A stretch of 64,000 nt of DNA, taken from assembly GCA_028564925.1 (NCBI GenBank), contig CM053026.1, positions 604,641,616-604,705,615 of the forward strand, given 5' to 3'. Made by a program: the position numbers and the translations under genes. This DNA is from Lithobates sylvaticus. Its lineage: Eukaryota; Chordata; Amphibia; Anura; Ranidae. A model generated the notes under the pieces. That model made no database searches, had not been told where the DNA came from, and was given only the letters and a program-made list of their open reading frames with translations. Position 1 is the first letter of the stretch. Each line of letters begins with the position of its first letter. Below are positions 1-58,863 of the stretch, piece after piece.

Positions 1-817
1 TATATATATATATATAAAATATGTGTATGTTTGTGTTTTTTTTTTTTGTTTTTGTGTGTGTTTTTTTTTTTGTGCATCATCTTGGTAGAACTGAAAGACA
101 TTGCAGGGACTGGTCTAGGTATTGATGAGCCAGGCTTGAGTAGAAATGAGCACTCCTCTTCTGTGCCGAGCTCTGTGTAGAAGATTTGTGCTTGGTGTTG
201 ATAGGCTCTTACCTATGCAGTACTACTACTACTACTACACAGTAATTGTTGCTCAAATGTCGGTGCATATTTTAACGGTTGGCATTTGCATTATTTGAAT
301 TGTTAATTTTTGCATTTCTAGCACACATTAGCGTGATCTTCTGTAACCAGCACAATATTCATGATGCTCCAAGTTTATTCTCCTTTCCACCTACTGCCAT
401 TTACAGACCTCAGTATTGGTCAGTCAGGCTTCCAAACATTATAGTTATGGGCCAATAGTATTTTGAAGTGCCAACTTGAAATTCAGTCAGTATTTTCACC
501 AATTTCTTTGCCTTTACAGTGGAACTAAACCCACAGATTGAATGGTTTCCTAAAACTTACTTGAATTATGACTTTTCCAGTTACCAGTGTGCTTAAAGTG
601 ATTGTAAAGTCTTTTTGGTATTTTTTATAGGGGAAAAAAAAAAGATGTTATACCTACCTGCTCTGTTGTAGTGGATTTGCACAGTGCAGCCCAGATCCTT
701 CCCCTTTTTGGGTCCCTCTTCTGTGCTCTTGGCCCCTCCCTCCTGTTCAGTGCCCCCACAGCAAGCAACTTGCTATGTGGTCACCCAAGCTGAGTCACAG
801 CTCCCTGTGTCCATTGA

Positions 818-1074
818 GGCTGGGTTCACACCTAATACTGATGTGGCTCCCATGTGTCCTGGTTCACCGTTTCAGGTCTGATTTCATCCTGAATTTTTGG
901 CTGAATTTGGAGCTAAAATGGACCAAAAATGGACCAAAAGATGCACAGGGCTCCTGTGCAAATTCACAGCGGAGATATGCGAACAGGCTCCATAGAGAGC
1001 CAGTCAAAATCTCCTGCTATTGCGAATTGGATGAGGGGAACCTGCATCCAATTCCCAATGGTGTGAACCCAGCC
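818..1074. mobile_element. Nested MITE, GGCTGGGTTCACAC family
   Basis: Terminal inverted repeats GGCTGGGTTCACACC and GGTGTGAACCCAGCC are flanked by decayed TTAA (TTGA and TTAG). The family recurs at 7134-7386 in the opposite orientation. It lies within the 597-1809 element and is therefore younger than it. Confidence 0.75.
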
Positions 1075-1266
1075 TTAGACACAGAGCCCGACCTGGCCGC
1101 ACCCCCTCTCTCCCCTGATTGGCCAGCTGACAGCGGCGGCAGCCAATGCCACCGCTGCTGTGTCTCAGCAAATCGGGAGGGAGAATCTCGGACAGCTGAG
1201 ACATTCGTGGACAGAAGACAGACCTGCACAGCTGCACACAGAAGGCTTTTTATCCTAATGCATCAA

Positions 1267-1770
1267 AATGGAGTTCCACCCCAAAAAAAAATTTTTAGTA
1301 ATGCGCTTAATAAAAAAAATTAAATAAAATTAAAAAAAAAAACATTTGGAGAATTTTTGTTTTAATTTTTTATTTTCTTTTTATTTTTTATTTTTTTACT
1401 CACCTCTAAATGCCTGTTGCTAGGGGGTCCCTCGTAGTCTGCCTCCTTCAGCGCCTGGGCTCCTGACGTTACTTCCCTCGGCGCAATAAGGGAGATCACC
1501 TCTCTCCCCTCCCTCATCTGGGACACGTGACAGATCCCAGATGATTGCGTGGCCAGTCACGGCGCACGGCTCGTGCATGCGCAGTGGGTGCCCGGCTGTG
1601 AAGCCACTGCCGAGCGACGACAGTTAAAATGCCAGCGCCGCCGAGCGGGGCTTCGATCCCCCACATCGCTGGACCCTGGGACAGGTAAGTGTCCAATTAG
1701 TAAAAGTCAGCAGCTGCAGTATTTGTAGCTGCTGACTTTAAATTTTTATTTTTAAAATGGGAACTCCACT
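1267..1770. mobile_element. Nested MITE, GGAGTTCCACC family
   Basis: The ends are AATGGAGTTCC and GGAACTCCACT, followed by TTAA at 1771-1774 and preceded by a decayed TCAA. An internal hairpin, GTCAGCAGCTGCAG..TAGCTGCTGAC, sits near 1706-1737. Part of a related copy (GATCCCTAGACTGGTAA) precedes the TA microsatellite at 10523. Confidence 0.7.
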
Positions 1771-2967
1771 TTAAGATTTAAAAAAAACCTTCTGCCTTTT
1801 ACAAGCACTTTAAATCATGAGTCATTTGATTTTTTTGTTTTTTTGTTTTTTTCATGCATGCCACAGTAATATCTTGGCAGCCTTCTTTTTTTTTTTTTTT
1901 TTCCTGGAGACTGTAGATTACATGCCAAAATAGATTGTGTAACCTTGCCTCTGTTTTTATTGTAACCAAAATAGTTCTGGTGTAAAGTGACTTCCTGATA
2001 ACTTTACACATAACTATATGACCTAAGAAGTGAGGTGATTAATGTGGGAGTGTGCACAATGCCTGAGAACATCACATGATCACTTGACCTAGAGTCAACT
2101 AGCAATTCATGCAACGTCTGATCATCTGCGTGTGATCGGTCAGAGCTTAATGGCCTGCTGTCAGTGACTTTCATACACAGTTATAAGGTCATGTGACTTG
2201 ACAAGTCTGAGCCCTAACGAGATTATTAAGCTGTTGTACCTATGTGTAAGAACACACTTATAACAAGCAATAATAATAAAACACTTGGGGTACTCCTGGA
2301 ATAGATATACCTCCTTTTTCAGATTTGTGGATGTGTACATTATCCACGATATTTGCCATTTTTTTTTTTTGAATTTCAAACAAAAAAACTGCTTTAAAAT
2401 AAATGTATAGTCGTCTTTTTTTAATTGGGTGAAGTCATATTTACTTATTGCGTGCTGAGACTTGGCTTCCTGCTTTACAGTGCTAAACGGTGGACATGCG
2501 TTACAGTTCCTACTTCCCATGTGTCACATATTGGATTTCATTATTGGGGAAACAAGTGGTTTCTTTGTAGCATTGAATGTTTATGGTGTATCAAAATATT
2601 GGATAAACTTAGTAGCAAAAGGATAATGGTTGCTTTATGCATATAGCTGTCAATGGGCAAATTGCACCTGTTTTAAGTGACAGCTTGGCTGAAAGTAAGA
2701 AAAGTAGAGAAATGGAAAGAAATGTTACAAGTTATCCTACTGTTTCCTAATAGTCCATATAGCATTGAATCCATCTGGTAATAGCAGTCTCTGAATACTC
2801 CTTGAGTATAGTGAAGGTAGTGGTTTGTTCCTACAATAATGTTTGTTTAGCAGTAGTTTTGTATGTGTGCCTATTCAGAAAATACTGGAAGCAGAGACGA
2901 GCACCATCCTATAGCATTGTGCCGGCGGTACCGCTGTACTCTTTTGAAAAAATTTGTGAGATTAATA

Positions 2968-3205
2968 ATTCTAGGGTTGTCGGTTCGAATCTCAACCATG
3001 GCATTACCTGCCTGGAGTTTGCATGTCCCTCCCACACTCCAAAGACCTACTGGTTGGTTAATTGGCTCCTGTCTAAATTGATGTATGTATGTAAATTAGG
3101 GACCTTGGATTGTAAGCTCCTTGAGGACAGGGACTGATGTAAATGTACAATATATATGTAAAGTGCTCCATAAATTGCTGGCACTATATAAGTACCTGTA
3201 ATAAC
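2968..3205 (+). mobile_element. tRNA-derived SINE with LINE-like tail (truncated)
   Basis: A pol III B-box sequence, GGTTCGAATC, at about 2982-2991 marks a tRNA-like head. It is followed by GCCTGGAGTTTGCATG, CCTCCCACACTCCAAAGAC and the tail TTGTAAGCTCCTTGAGGACA, then TATATAAGTACCTGTAATAA. The tail resembles L2-type LINE 3' ends. No A box is recognisable, so the 5' part is lost or decayed. Confidence 0.75.
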
Positions 3206-3239
3206 GTCACACTGTTCTTCTTCTTCTTTTTCGAGTTAA

Positions 3240-3606
3240 AGTGGTTGTAAACCCTGGTTAAAAAAAAAAAAAAAAACCCTGCAAGACGAATGCTTTAATG
3301 AGCTAGTATGCATAGCATACTAGCTCAATATGAATTACTTACCTTAAATCGAAAAGCCCCCACAGCCGTCCCCTAGTCTCCCCCCTCTGGCTGGCGACAT
3401 CTCTCCTGGGGGTTACTTCCGTGTATTGCGACTCTGGCGCTGTGATTGGCTGGAGCCGTAAGCTGCCAATGGCATCGGCACATGCAGGGGACAGGGGGAT
3501 ATCTCCCAAACCATGCAGGTTTAGAAGATATCCAGGGTAGCTACAGGTAAGCCTTATTATAGGCTTACCTGTAGCATAAAGTTGTTGTACAGGGTTTACA
3601 ACCACT
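3240..3606. mobile_element. TTAA-flanked MITE, AGTGGTTGTAAACCC family
   Basis: The 15-bp ends AGTGGTTGTAAACCC and GGGTTTACAACCACT match perfectly and are flanked by TTAA (3236-3239 and 3607-3610). The element is 367 bp. Another member lies at 21840-22589. Confidence 0.88.
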
Positions 3607-4162
3607 TTAAGGTGTGTGTGTGTGTGTTTGTTTCTGTGTGTGTGTGTTTTAATGCTTCTTTTGTCCGTTTACTTAAATTAAATTGCTAGAGAGGGAGGAC
3701 ATATTTAATGGCTCTGTTTTTTCCTGTCACTGCCTTGTGTCAGGCACATGACTGCTCTGTGTGCTTTCTAACAACCTAGTGATAGTCACATTAAAGATTG
3801 AGTAAACCAGATAACCTGTGTGCCTGTGATGAAGGAGAAAATTCCCACTCTCTGCAGTGTTCTCTGTTTCTGCAGTGTTTGTGCGTTAAAACCAATAGTG
3901 CTACTTGTACCTTTGTCAGATCTTAAAAACATGGGAACACAAATTTACATGTTTAATTTTCTTTAATCCATTTCAAAGTCAAACCTAAAATATCCCATTT
4001 AGGGCCTCCATTTAAAATTAAAATTAAAGCGCAATTCCAGGCAGATAGGAAAAAAATACCAATAAATGCATTCATTACTAGTGGTGATCTTCTCATTGGC
4101 CTGCTCCTTTTCTTCTTCACTCAAGCCCCAGGCTGGGATCAGGGAGATGGCCATGAAATTAT

Positions 4163-4200
4163 AGGCCCAGTTCACACTGGTGTGGTGCGGCATTCGCAGT

Positions 4201-4231
<31 letters not shown>

Positions 4232-4535
4232 GTGCGTTTCCCCGCACCTCATCAAAATTGCACCCTGTTCATGCAAACCGCTGCAGATGTGTGTTAACAC
4301 CCCAAAATTGGTTTGGAAAACGCAGTTCACACCCACGTGTTCCGATTCTGGTATAGCAAAAATAGGGTCCTGTAAGATTTTGGTGTGTACGCTGTGTGAT
4401 TTGAGCCATAGAAAACGAATGGTTAAAATCGCTCTTCTGCAGAGTCGCTTGTGATTTTGAACAGGTGAATCACAGGTGTGATTCATGTCCAGATCAATTT
4501 GCGGTTCCCTCATCGCACCAGGGTTCACCAGGCCT
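4163..4535. mobile_element. MITE with AGGCCCAGTTCACACTGGTG ends
   Basis: The ends AGGCCCAGTTCACACTGGTG and CACCAGGGTTCACCAGGCCT are imperfect inverted repeats. A 30-bp T tract lies near the left end. It belongs to the loose group of 'GTTCACAC' MITEs seen elsewhere in the window. Confidence 0.65.
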
Positions 4536-5305
4536 TAACAATGGAAAAAAATCGCCAACTTGATTCTACTGTCTGGTTGAACTGTGCACAGTTTTCAATA
4601 TTGAAAGGAAATAATTACAAATTCTTTTACAGGTAAATGTATTTCAACTGTGTTTTAGCTGTTTGCTTTGCAGAGAGAAGATGTTCATTCTAAGAGCATG
4701 CTGGGATTAGGAGGACTTGTATTGGACTGTCCTTACACAGAATTGCTTTGCCAATGTCTTCAGGTTGCAGTATAACCTAGTTTTTGAGAATACAGCAAGT
4801 CCCCTACATATGAACGTTCAACTTTTCAAAGATGCAAACAAGTGTTTGCATGCCCATTCATGTAAAGCTGGGGTACACACACCCTGTTTTCTTTTGTTGA
4901 ACCCCACGGGCTGTACACAAAAAAACTGTCAGATTTCCATACTAACCCAAGCAATGTTGGTGTGATCTTCCCCACTGTGCTATTGTGCTATGACAGAGGG
5001 ACTTTCTCTACCAGAACACACTGATCAGCACTCGCAGCCATTGTCTGCAAGTTCTTATCTTTGTTGGACTTGTGGACAAGTTGGACTTACGAATGCTATG
5101 AGTAAGCACACACGATTTTTTCTTTGCTGTGACCCACATTTGTGTGATTTTTTTTTTTTTTGTTTCACAAATAAAAGGCATTGAAATTTATTTTGGAGTG
5201 CGGCCGTCCAGAGTCTTTCAATCTATCGTCATTGGACTTACGAATGCGTTCCATTCCGGGAACTCATTTGTAAGTAGGGGACTTACTTTACTATACTGCA
5301 GGAGT

Positions 5306-5620
5306 GTCACACGCAATTTCATTGTGAGTCGCATCAGCAGTATAGTTGCTGTCAAATGACCAATTGTATCTAGGGTGCTATATGTACAGAGTGCAGGGTT
5401 AAGGGAAACTCTCTATGTACACCGTGCAGGGCTCGGGAGTGTGCTGTGTAGAGAGTGCAGGGTGTGCAAACCCCCCCCCCCCCCCATCTCTCTCCTACCC
5501 GCCCTGGCTCTAGTACCTCCCTGTGTAGGTGGATCTGAGTCGCCCCATATCTCCACCCCCCTACCCACCTCAAAGTACCATCCTCTGGTTCCATCAACAT
5601 CCCAGTGCCACAGCTTTTAG
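5306..5620. mobile_element. hAT-like MITE remnant
   Basis: GTGTCACACGCAATTTCATTG at the left and the repeated GAGTGCAGGG blocks followed by a poly-C tract parallel the larger copy at 24693-25248 (GTGTCAAACCCAATTTCATTG, then poly-C). No clean right end was found. Confidence 0.4.
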
Positions 5621-5689
5621 AGAATACAGAACCATGTATTTGTATGCAATTTTTTAATGATAACAAAAAATCTGTAAAATAATCCCCTG

Positions 5690-5975
5690 CAGCCAGCAAC
5701 AATAGACCCCCCTCCCCCCTGCAAAAATATATCCACCCCTAGCAATAATATATCCCCCTAGCAACAATAGACCCCTCGCATAACATTTTGCACACTGTTA
5801 CAAAATACCACCCAAGCAACAACAGATCTTCCAGTAGCAAGCAACAATAGACCTCTCCCCCAACAGTAGATCCCTCCCGGAAACAACTGACCCCTAGCCA
5901 CAATCGACCCCCATGCAAAAGTATATCCCCGCCGGTTACAATAGATCCCCCAGCAGCCAGCATCATAGACCCTCC
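5690..5975. repeat. Degenerate minisatellite, AGCAACAATAGACCCC units
   Basis: About a dozen imperfect 18-25-bp units of the form AGCAACAATAGACCCCYC or GCAAAAATATATCC occur in a row. Confidence 0.7.
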
Positions 5976-6501
5976 AGCATCTCTTACCATTACATGCATT
6001 CAGTGCTGCGTTCCTGCTGAAAAAAAGGTATACATGTTTGAAAATTGGTCAGTCCTGATGTACTTGCTGCCAATCTCATTTCTTGAGGCCCTAAAAAGCC
6101 AGGACTTCAAAAGACTCCCTATTGTAAAGTAGACAGTCCAAGGTATTTAGTAAGAGGCAGTCATTTTTTGTTCCAATTTTGGGGAAAATTATTTTTATTT
6201 TATTTTTTTTCACAAAGTTGTAATTTTAACAAGTTTTTTTTTTTTTTTTTTTTTTTTCTCAAGCCCCGCACACAAAGCATAAACTTGGTTGGCCTATTCT
6301 CTGCTTGATGTATATACATCTATGTATAGTGTCTCTTGGTCCTATCTATTTATTTTCTTGCAAGTAGGGCAATGATGAGGAAAGGCAAACACCATAAAAT
6401 ATTCTTATTTCAGGAAAACATTCTAGTCAGTCTGAGTTAAATGGGTTAAACGTTCCTTAATGTCACCCTAAAGTTAAAAAAATACAAAATGTTTTCTACA
6501 G

Positions 6502-53404
<46,903 letters not shown>

Positions 53405-53964
53405 GCTGCGTTCTACAAATGGTCATTCCTTAAGCTGCAAAGCGGCAACCAATCAGAAGAAGGGCCAGTGAATTGTGCTGCCATTTCTTCCTACTACAAA
53501 CTCCTTTGCCCCTCTAACCCCTAGGGGACACCTTTTTTAAAGTTTACATGAAGTACAAGGCATTATGGTGTTTCCCCCGTGGCCTTCTGTCGTTTCACAG
53601 GGAAGAATTAAGGAGAAGTCCGAAATTCTCAAACACTACAGAAACTTTTTTGACTCTGCATGCTTGTTAGGATTTTCTTCTATGGACAATGTATATAGCT
53701 TTCTGTTTTTCTACTGTTTTTTTTTTTTGCTCTCACTTGGAGCATTATCAATTGTACTTTTATGGCAATGTGCGTTTAATAGAAAATGTATGGATTATAG
53801 CATGCTAGGATTGTGCTTAGATGCTTTGCAACACAGACTTGGGAACTTGTTGTTGTATTTTCCTTCACCATCACTTTCTCTTAATTCAGGGCCATATATT
53901 TATCAGTTGACTCTTGACAACTCTTGTAATCCTTTTGACTGACACAAGTTTTCAAAATTGTCAG

Positions 53965-54130
53965 TCTTTTTTTGTTTATAGCGCAAAAAATAAACCCTGC
54001 TGAGGTGATCAAATACCACCAAAAGAAAGCTCTATTTGTGGTGGGTAAAAAAAGGACATCAATTTTATTTGGGAACAGCGTTGCACAACCGCGCAATTGT
54101 AAGTTAAAGCAACCCAGTGCCGTATAATAA
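53965..54130 (-). mobile_element. Fragment of the 28.5-kb TTAA family
   Basis: TTTATAGCGCAAAAAATAAA, GGTGATCAAATACCACCAAA and AGAAAGCTCTATTTGTGG match the reversed interior of 28549-29551. No ends are present. Confidence 0.75.
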
Positions 54131-54872
54131 GTATTTAAGTAGTGAAGCTGTAAGAGGAACATGATGAAATCCAGGGAACCTGGGGCTGTTAAGTTTTCTA
54201 ACACAGTCAAGGCTCCCAGTGCCTGATTGTAAGCTGCACAATGCCAATAGTATGTTTTTCTATGGCTGTGTAGGATATTGGCTATTTTTGACAGTTCACT
54301 TTCAGCCTGCAGTGTCAGCACCAGCAGTTCTGTTGCGATAAATTTACTTTGCAGAGATGGTGACTTACCTGGATCCTTAACTTTGACTGGTGCAGCAGAG
54401 ATTCTGTATTGTGCATTCCCCAAATATCATTCTGTGATTAACAAATCCCAGAAGGGAAAAGCACAATGGGGCACCACCACTAGTGACAGACAAATGTTTA
54501 GAAGCAGTCTGACTGCCGAAATATATTTCCCCTTACTCCTATACACAAGCAAGTTTAAATCCCATGAACAATAATGCTGAGCTGAAAGTCTGTGCAGCAG
54601 GGTCCTAGCCTTCCTATGAAAAGGAGTGAGCTGTGGTCAATTTGATGAAAATTTAAACCGTGGCCTGAAGGCAATATTTGATATCCATCAAATGCCTGAT
54701 ATTGTCATTTTACATGTAGAAGGCATGATGCTTCAGGTATTGATGCAATATTACTGTTTCATAAATGCCATTACTGAATATGTGTGCCTGTTTTCTCCAA
54801 ACCATTCTTTCCAGTCCTACCAAAATTGTGCTGCAAAACGAAGGACAGCTGCTACTTGTATACATGGACTTG

Positions 54873-56273
54873 GGGCTAGTTCACACCACATGCAGTTTTG
54901 TTTTTTTTTTCTGCATCAAAAACACATGAAAAGTAGGTTATATGGTTTTCAATGGCATCTGTTTACACCAGTGCTTGCAACTCCAGTGCGTTCCAGTTCC
55001 AGAAAAAAAAAGTAGAAAATGCTGCATTTTTCCTGCACTGGACTGTACTGGAACACTGTAAAATGCATAAAAATGCACCAGAACGCACATTTCCTTAACC
55101 ACTTAAGGACCAAGCCTCTTTTTGAGATTTGTTAAAAACATTTTTTTTTTTTTTGCTAGAAAATTACTTAGAACCCCTAAACATTATACATTTTTTTTTT
55201 CTAACACCCTAGAGAATAAAATGGCGGTCGTTACAATACTTTCTGTCACACTATATTTGCGCAGCGGTCTTACAAGCGCACTTTCTTTTGCAAAAAATAC
55301 ACTTTTTTTGAATTAAAAAATAAGACGACAGTAAAGTTAGCCCAATTTTTTTTTTATAATGTTACGCTGAGTAAATTGTTACCCTTAAAAATCTCCATAG
55401 ACGACATTTAAAAAATTCTACAGGTTGCATGTTTTGAGGTAGAGGAGGTCTAGAATTATTGCTCTCGCTCTACCGATCGTGCCGATACCTCACATGTGTG
55501 GTTAGAACACCGTTTTCATATGCGGGCGCTGCTCACGTATGCGGTCGCTTCTGCACGTATGTGCTCGCTTCTGCACGTGAGCTCGACGGGGCGTGTTTAA
55601 AAAATGTTTTTTTTTTTTACACCTGTACTTTTAAAAAAAAAAGTCACTTTTATTTCTATTACAAGGAATGTAAACATCCCTTGTAATAGAAAAAAAGCAT
55701 GACAGGACCTCTTTAAATTTGGGATCTTGGGACCTTAGATCTCATCTTTACACTAAAATGCAATAAAAAAAAAAATTGTCATTTAAAAATATTTAAAAAA
55801 AAGGCCCTTTAAGAGCTATGGGCGGAAGTGACATTTTGACGTTGCTTCCGCCCTGCAATGGTATGGAGACGGGTGGGGGCCATCTTCCCCTCACTCATCT
55901 CCATGCCCAGCAAGGCAGAGGATCTGATTGCCGCTGACGCTGGCTCCGGTAAGCGGTGGAGGGCACCGCAGTGCGATGGGGGGGCCCCCTCTCCCGCCAG
56001 CGATAAAAGTGATCTTGCGGCGAATCCGCCATAGAGACCACCATTATCGGAAACAGGAATGCCGGGCGAAAACGAGGATACTGGGGTTATGGCAGCTAGC
56101 TGCTGCCATAACAACGATATTCCTCTTTAAATTTAGGACATATATCGGCGTGCAGTGGTCTGGAAGTGGTTAAGATAAGGGAAAAAAAAGAGGGAAAAAG
56201 TGCACTGGAACGCATCAAAAATGCACATGCAGAAGAGCATCTGGACTGCATTTCTATGGTGTGAACTGGCCCT
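54873..56273. mobile_element. MITE split by a TTAA element, in the FNIP2 3'UTR
   Basis: The ends GGGGCTAGTTCACACCA and TGGTGTGAACTGGCCCT pair up once the 55099-56169 insertion is removed. The left part runs AAAAATGCACCAGAACGCAC and the right part resumes TGCACTGGAACGCATCAAAA. Confidence 0.75.
55099..56169. mobile_element. TTAA-flanked transposon, CCACTTAAGGACCAAGCC family
   Basis: It starts CCACTTAAGGACC after TTAA (55095-55098) and ends GGTCTGGAAGTGG before TTAA (56170-56173). Hairpins lie inside (AGGAATGTAAACATCCCTTG near 55664). It is related in style to 28549-29551. No coding capacity. Confidence 0.85.
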
Positions 56274-56485
56274 GAAGCTAGTTCTTCTTCTGTTTTTTCA
56301 GTAAGCACATGAAAGGGCAGTAAACAAAGGCACCTATAGGAAATATGGTACAAATAAAATGTGAGGTACAGTTCAGTAAAAAAAAAAAATGCAGTATAGT
56401 GGTGGAAATCCTTTATCAAACCTGTATCATACTGTTCCTTTCAAGTGCAATAAAACCAATATTCAACTTCAATTTATCACATTAA

Positions 56486-57053
56486 AGGATGATCAAGTCC
56501 CATTCACTAATAAGGTTCTTCACTGCCACCAACAGGTTACCATGTGGTTTGACCCCTTATCAATGGTGGTCTCTTGGCACTTAAACTCGCTCAAATAGCT
56601 CTCAGGGCACTGGTTTCAGAATGCTCTCACCAGCATCAATCTCCACATCTTCCAATAAGCAACTTCTCACATGCAGACAGTGTCTGGACGCTGGTGGAGC
56701 TCATAATCTCTCTGCCTGATTTTGAACGTGATGCACGAAATATTTCTGTCCAGGTCCTCAGTCTCAATCACATCCTCCTGGGGTGACTCCTCTCTCGGAT
56801 CTACGTTTGTGACAGAGTTGCTTATTGGAGGACATGTGGAGATTGATAGTAGCAACCATTGTGACGCAAGGGCCCTCTGAGCCATTTGAGCGGGTTTAAA
56901 CATTAAGAGACCTCCACTGACAAAGGTGTCAAACCACATAGTAAGGAGTACAGCTATGTGCTGGTGGCAGTGAAGGACTTTTCCACGTGATATACTGACG
57001 CTTTCATTAAAACTTTTTGCACAGTGAACTTGGAAAGGGACATGATTTAATCT
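56486..57053. mobile_element. TTAA-flanked foldback element in the FNIP2 3'UTR
   Basis: TTAA at 56482-56485 and 57054-57057 flank AGGATGATCAAGTCCC and GGGACATGATTTAATCT. Inner arms of about 160 bp run from TTCTTCACTGCCACCA (56517) to CCAATAAGCAACT (about 56665), complementary to AGTTGCTTATTGG (about 56817) through TGGTGGCAGTGAAGGA (56977). If transcribed, they would form a long hairpin. Confidence 0.85.
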
Positions 57054-58507
57054 TTAAGAATTTTTTTTTTTTTTTTTTACATTAAATGATGGATAACATT
57101 TAAAATGTTAACACTTTAGATATCAAATCGTTTACATTTTAAGGGGATGGTCATTTTTATGTTTTATATTTGGTTTTCTTGCAATTAAATGAACAGGACT
57201 ATAAATGTTTGATATATAATTTTTGCAACTATCTGTGGGTATCTTTTGTTGGCAGCTGTTAGTTTTTTATTTTTATTTTTTTATTTAAAGGAGATCTTTG
57301 GGTATCCTTGGACACCAATTTTAAAGGGATATCGGTTGGCAAAACTGCTTACTTTTCATTACACTCAAAGCAATAGTGCTACACATGTAAGGTGTTATGG
57401 GTGTTTTGTAGATAATACTTCTGCTTTACAGAAATACTCTCGATCACATCAGGATATTTTGCATTAGTGCAGAGTTTATTTGGTTTTGCAGAAATCACAA
57501 TATCCCTATTGGTCTTATCCATTTCTGATAAACCCAATAGACATCTACAGGTTGTGCCATGGTGAGAGGCAAATGACCATTCTGAGCCCCAAGGAATCGA
57601 AATGCTTCAGTAAGGCAGTGAAAAGAGCATTGATGGTGCGCACAATGCTTTAATATGTAGCAACCAACTCCAAATCATTTCTTGTCTGATAGGGTAATCT
57701 GAGATATGATTGGTTGCTCTGGGCTGCTTCACTTTGCACCTCATGGTTCTTCACCACCGCATTGTTGTGATTTGTTTCATCATAGTGTAATCTTGCATTA
57801 GCTGGGAGAGGTTTCTTGAAGATTCAGCCCCATCTTTCATGGGCAGATTTTAGAACCACATTTTGATTGCTGTATTTCTCGCTTGGTTTTTCTTTTTATG
57901 AAGCCTTTCATGTAGATTTATAATTATGAATCCTTTTTATCAAAGGTGGAAGTTCTGGCATAGGTCTCGGTAGCTGGAAATTCCCATTGAGAGACTGTTC
58001 TTTATGTACACCTATAGAGAGACCAGTGGAGGGTGCATGATGTATTTATATCAGTACTATGAATCCTCAGATGAGGTTTTCATAGGAATATACTGAGTAT
58101 TTATGCCAATAGCCTATTTGTAGACATGCAATTAGATCTCATCAGGATCCTTTATGAATACAGGTAAGGACACTGACTGGATTTTTAATCAGCTGTTATC
58201 ATTGACTAGGTTTGTGATCAGTTGATATTAAATCTAATGCTTTAGCATGACTACTGGTCCAATAAGCTCTCCAGGAGGTGGTCAATCATGGGAACCCTCC
58301 TAAATATATCTTAACCTTTTGGGATAGTAACATCCTACCTGACTCAAAATTTGAAATCTGTTAGGACTGGTCCTAAAGCCTGTGCTGTCGCAGTCCTTGC
58401 TTTGGATAAAGAGACCCTAATGCTAAAACCTTACCTAATAATATAAAAGCTACTGTCTGCCTATGCTCCCTTTTGCAAAGGATTCTTCCAGAAATGGAAA
58501 TGACTAA

Positions 58508-58863
58508 GGCCCCATGCACATAGGGCGTTGGCTAACCTCTCCTAAACGTCTTTCCTCTTGACAGCCGCATTATTGCAGAAATATAGCTTGACGCATGTAA
58601 ACTTGTTTGGACGTGTCAAAAGCCTGGGCGGTAATGCACAATTAGACACATTTACATGGGTCAAGCGTTTTTTTATTTCTGCCAAAACATAGCTGCTCCT
58701 GGATGCGCTGGCAGTGGTAGGTGTTTTGTTGTTGTTTCTTTTTTTTTGTTTGTTTCTTTTTTTCCCTCCTCCAAACCTGACTAACCTGGAGGGGCATTTA
58801 GAGGCAGAAAGAAAATGCCAGATGCCCCTAAAAGCAGCATTTAAAAAACGTGTGCATGAGCCC
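58508..58863. mobile_element. Harbinger-like MITE with TAA duplication
   Basis: The ends GGCCCCATGCACATAGGGCG and GGGCTCATGCACACGTTTT (right, reverse complement) are flanked by TAA (58505-58507 and 58864-58866). The GCCCCATRCACA start resembles the 12842 element's AGCCCCATACACACG. Confidence 0.7.

Larger units (their letters stand above)
597..1809. mobile_element. TTAA-flanked MITE with two MITEs nested inside
   Basis: The outer ends read AGTGATTGTAAAGTC (left) and AGTGCTTGTAAAAG (right, reverse complement), with TTAA at 593-596 and 1810-1813. Two further inverted-repeat elements (818-1074 and 1267-1770) lie inside. A relative of the outer family lies at 42543-43003. TTAA duplications with AG-starting ends fit Kolobok/T2-like or piggyBac-like non-autonomous elements; the superfamily is not settled. 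Confidence 0.7.
1..6501 (+). other. FNIP2: FNIP2 upstream intron (partial)
   Basis: No FNIP2 exon was found here; in particular the preceding VYQD..RRGR and KCCQ exons are absent. It opens with a TA repeat (1-18) and holds a nested set of TTAA-type MITEs (597-1809), a SINE (about 2968-3205), MITEs at 3240-3606 and 4163-4535, a hAT-like remnant (about 5306-5620) and a degenerate minisatellite (5690-5975). I see nothing recognisable in 1814-2960, 4540-5300 or 5980-6500. Confidence 0.7.

Noticed and set aside
775-1323. 182-residue frame
   Set aside because: It runs through two nested MITEs with no conserved domain.
2968-3000. Possible tRNA gene
   Set aside because: Only a B-box-like part is present, followed by a SINE body; no cloverleaf.
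1-6501. Missing upstream FNIP2 exons (VYQD..RRGR and KCCQ segments)
   Set aside because: Searched by eye; no such peptide with splice sites is present, so they lie before the window.
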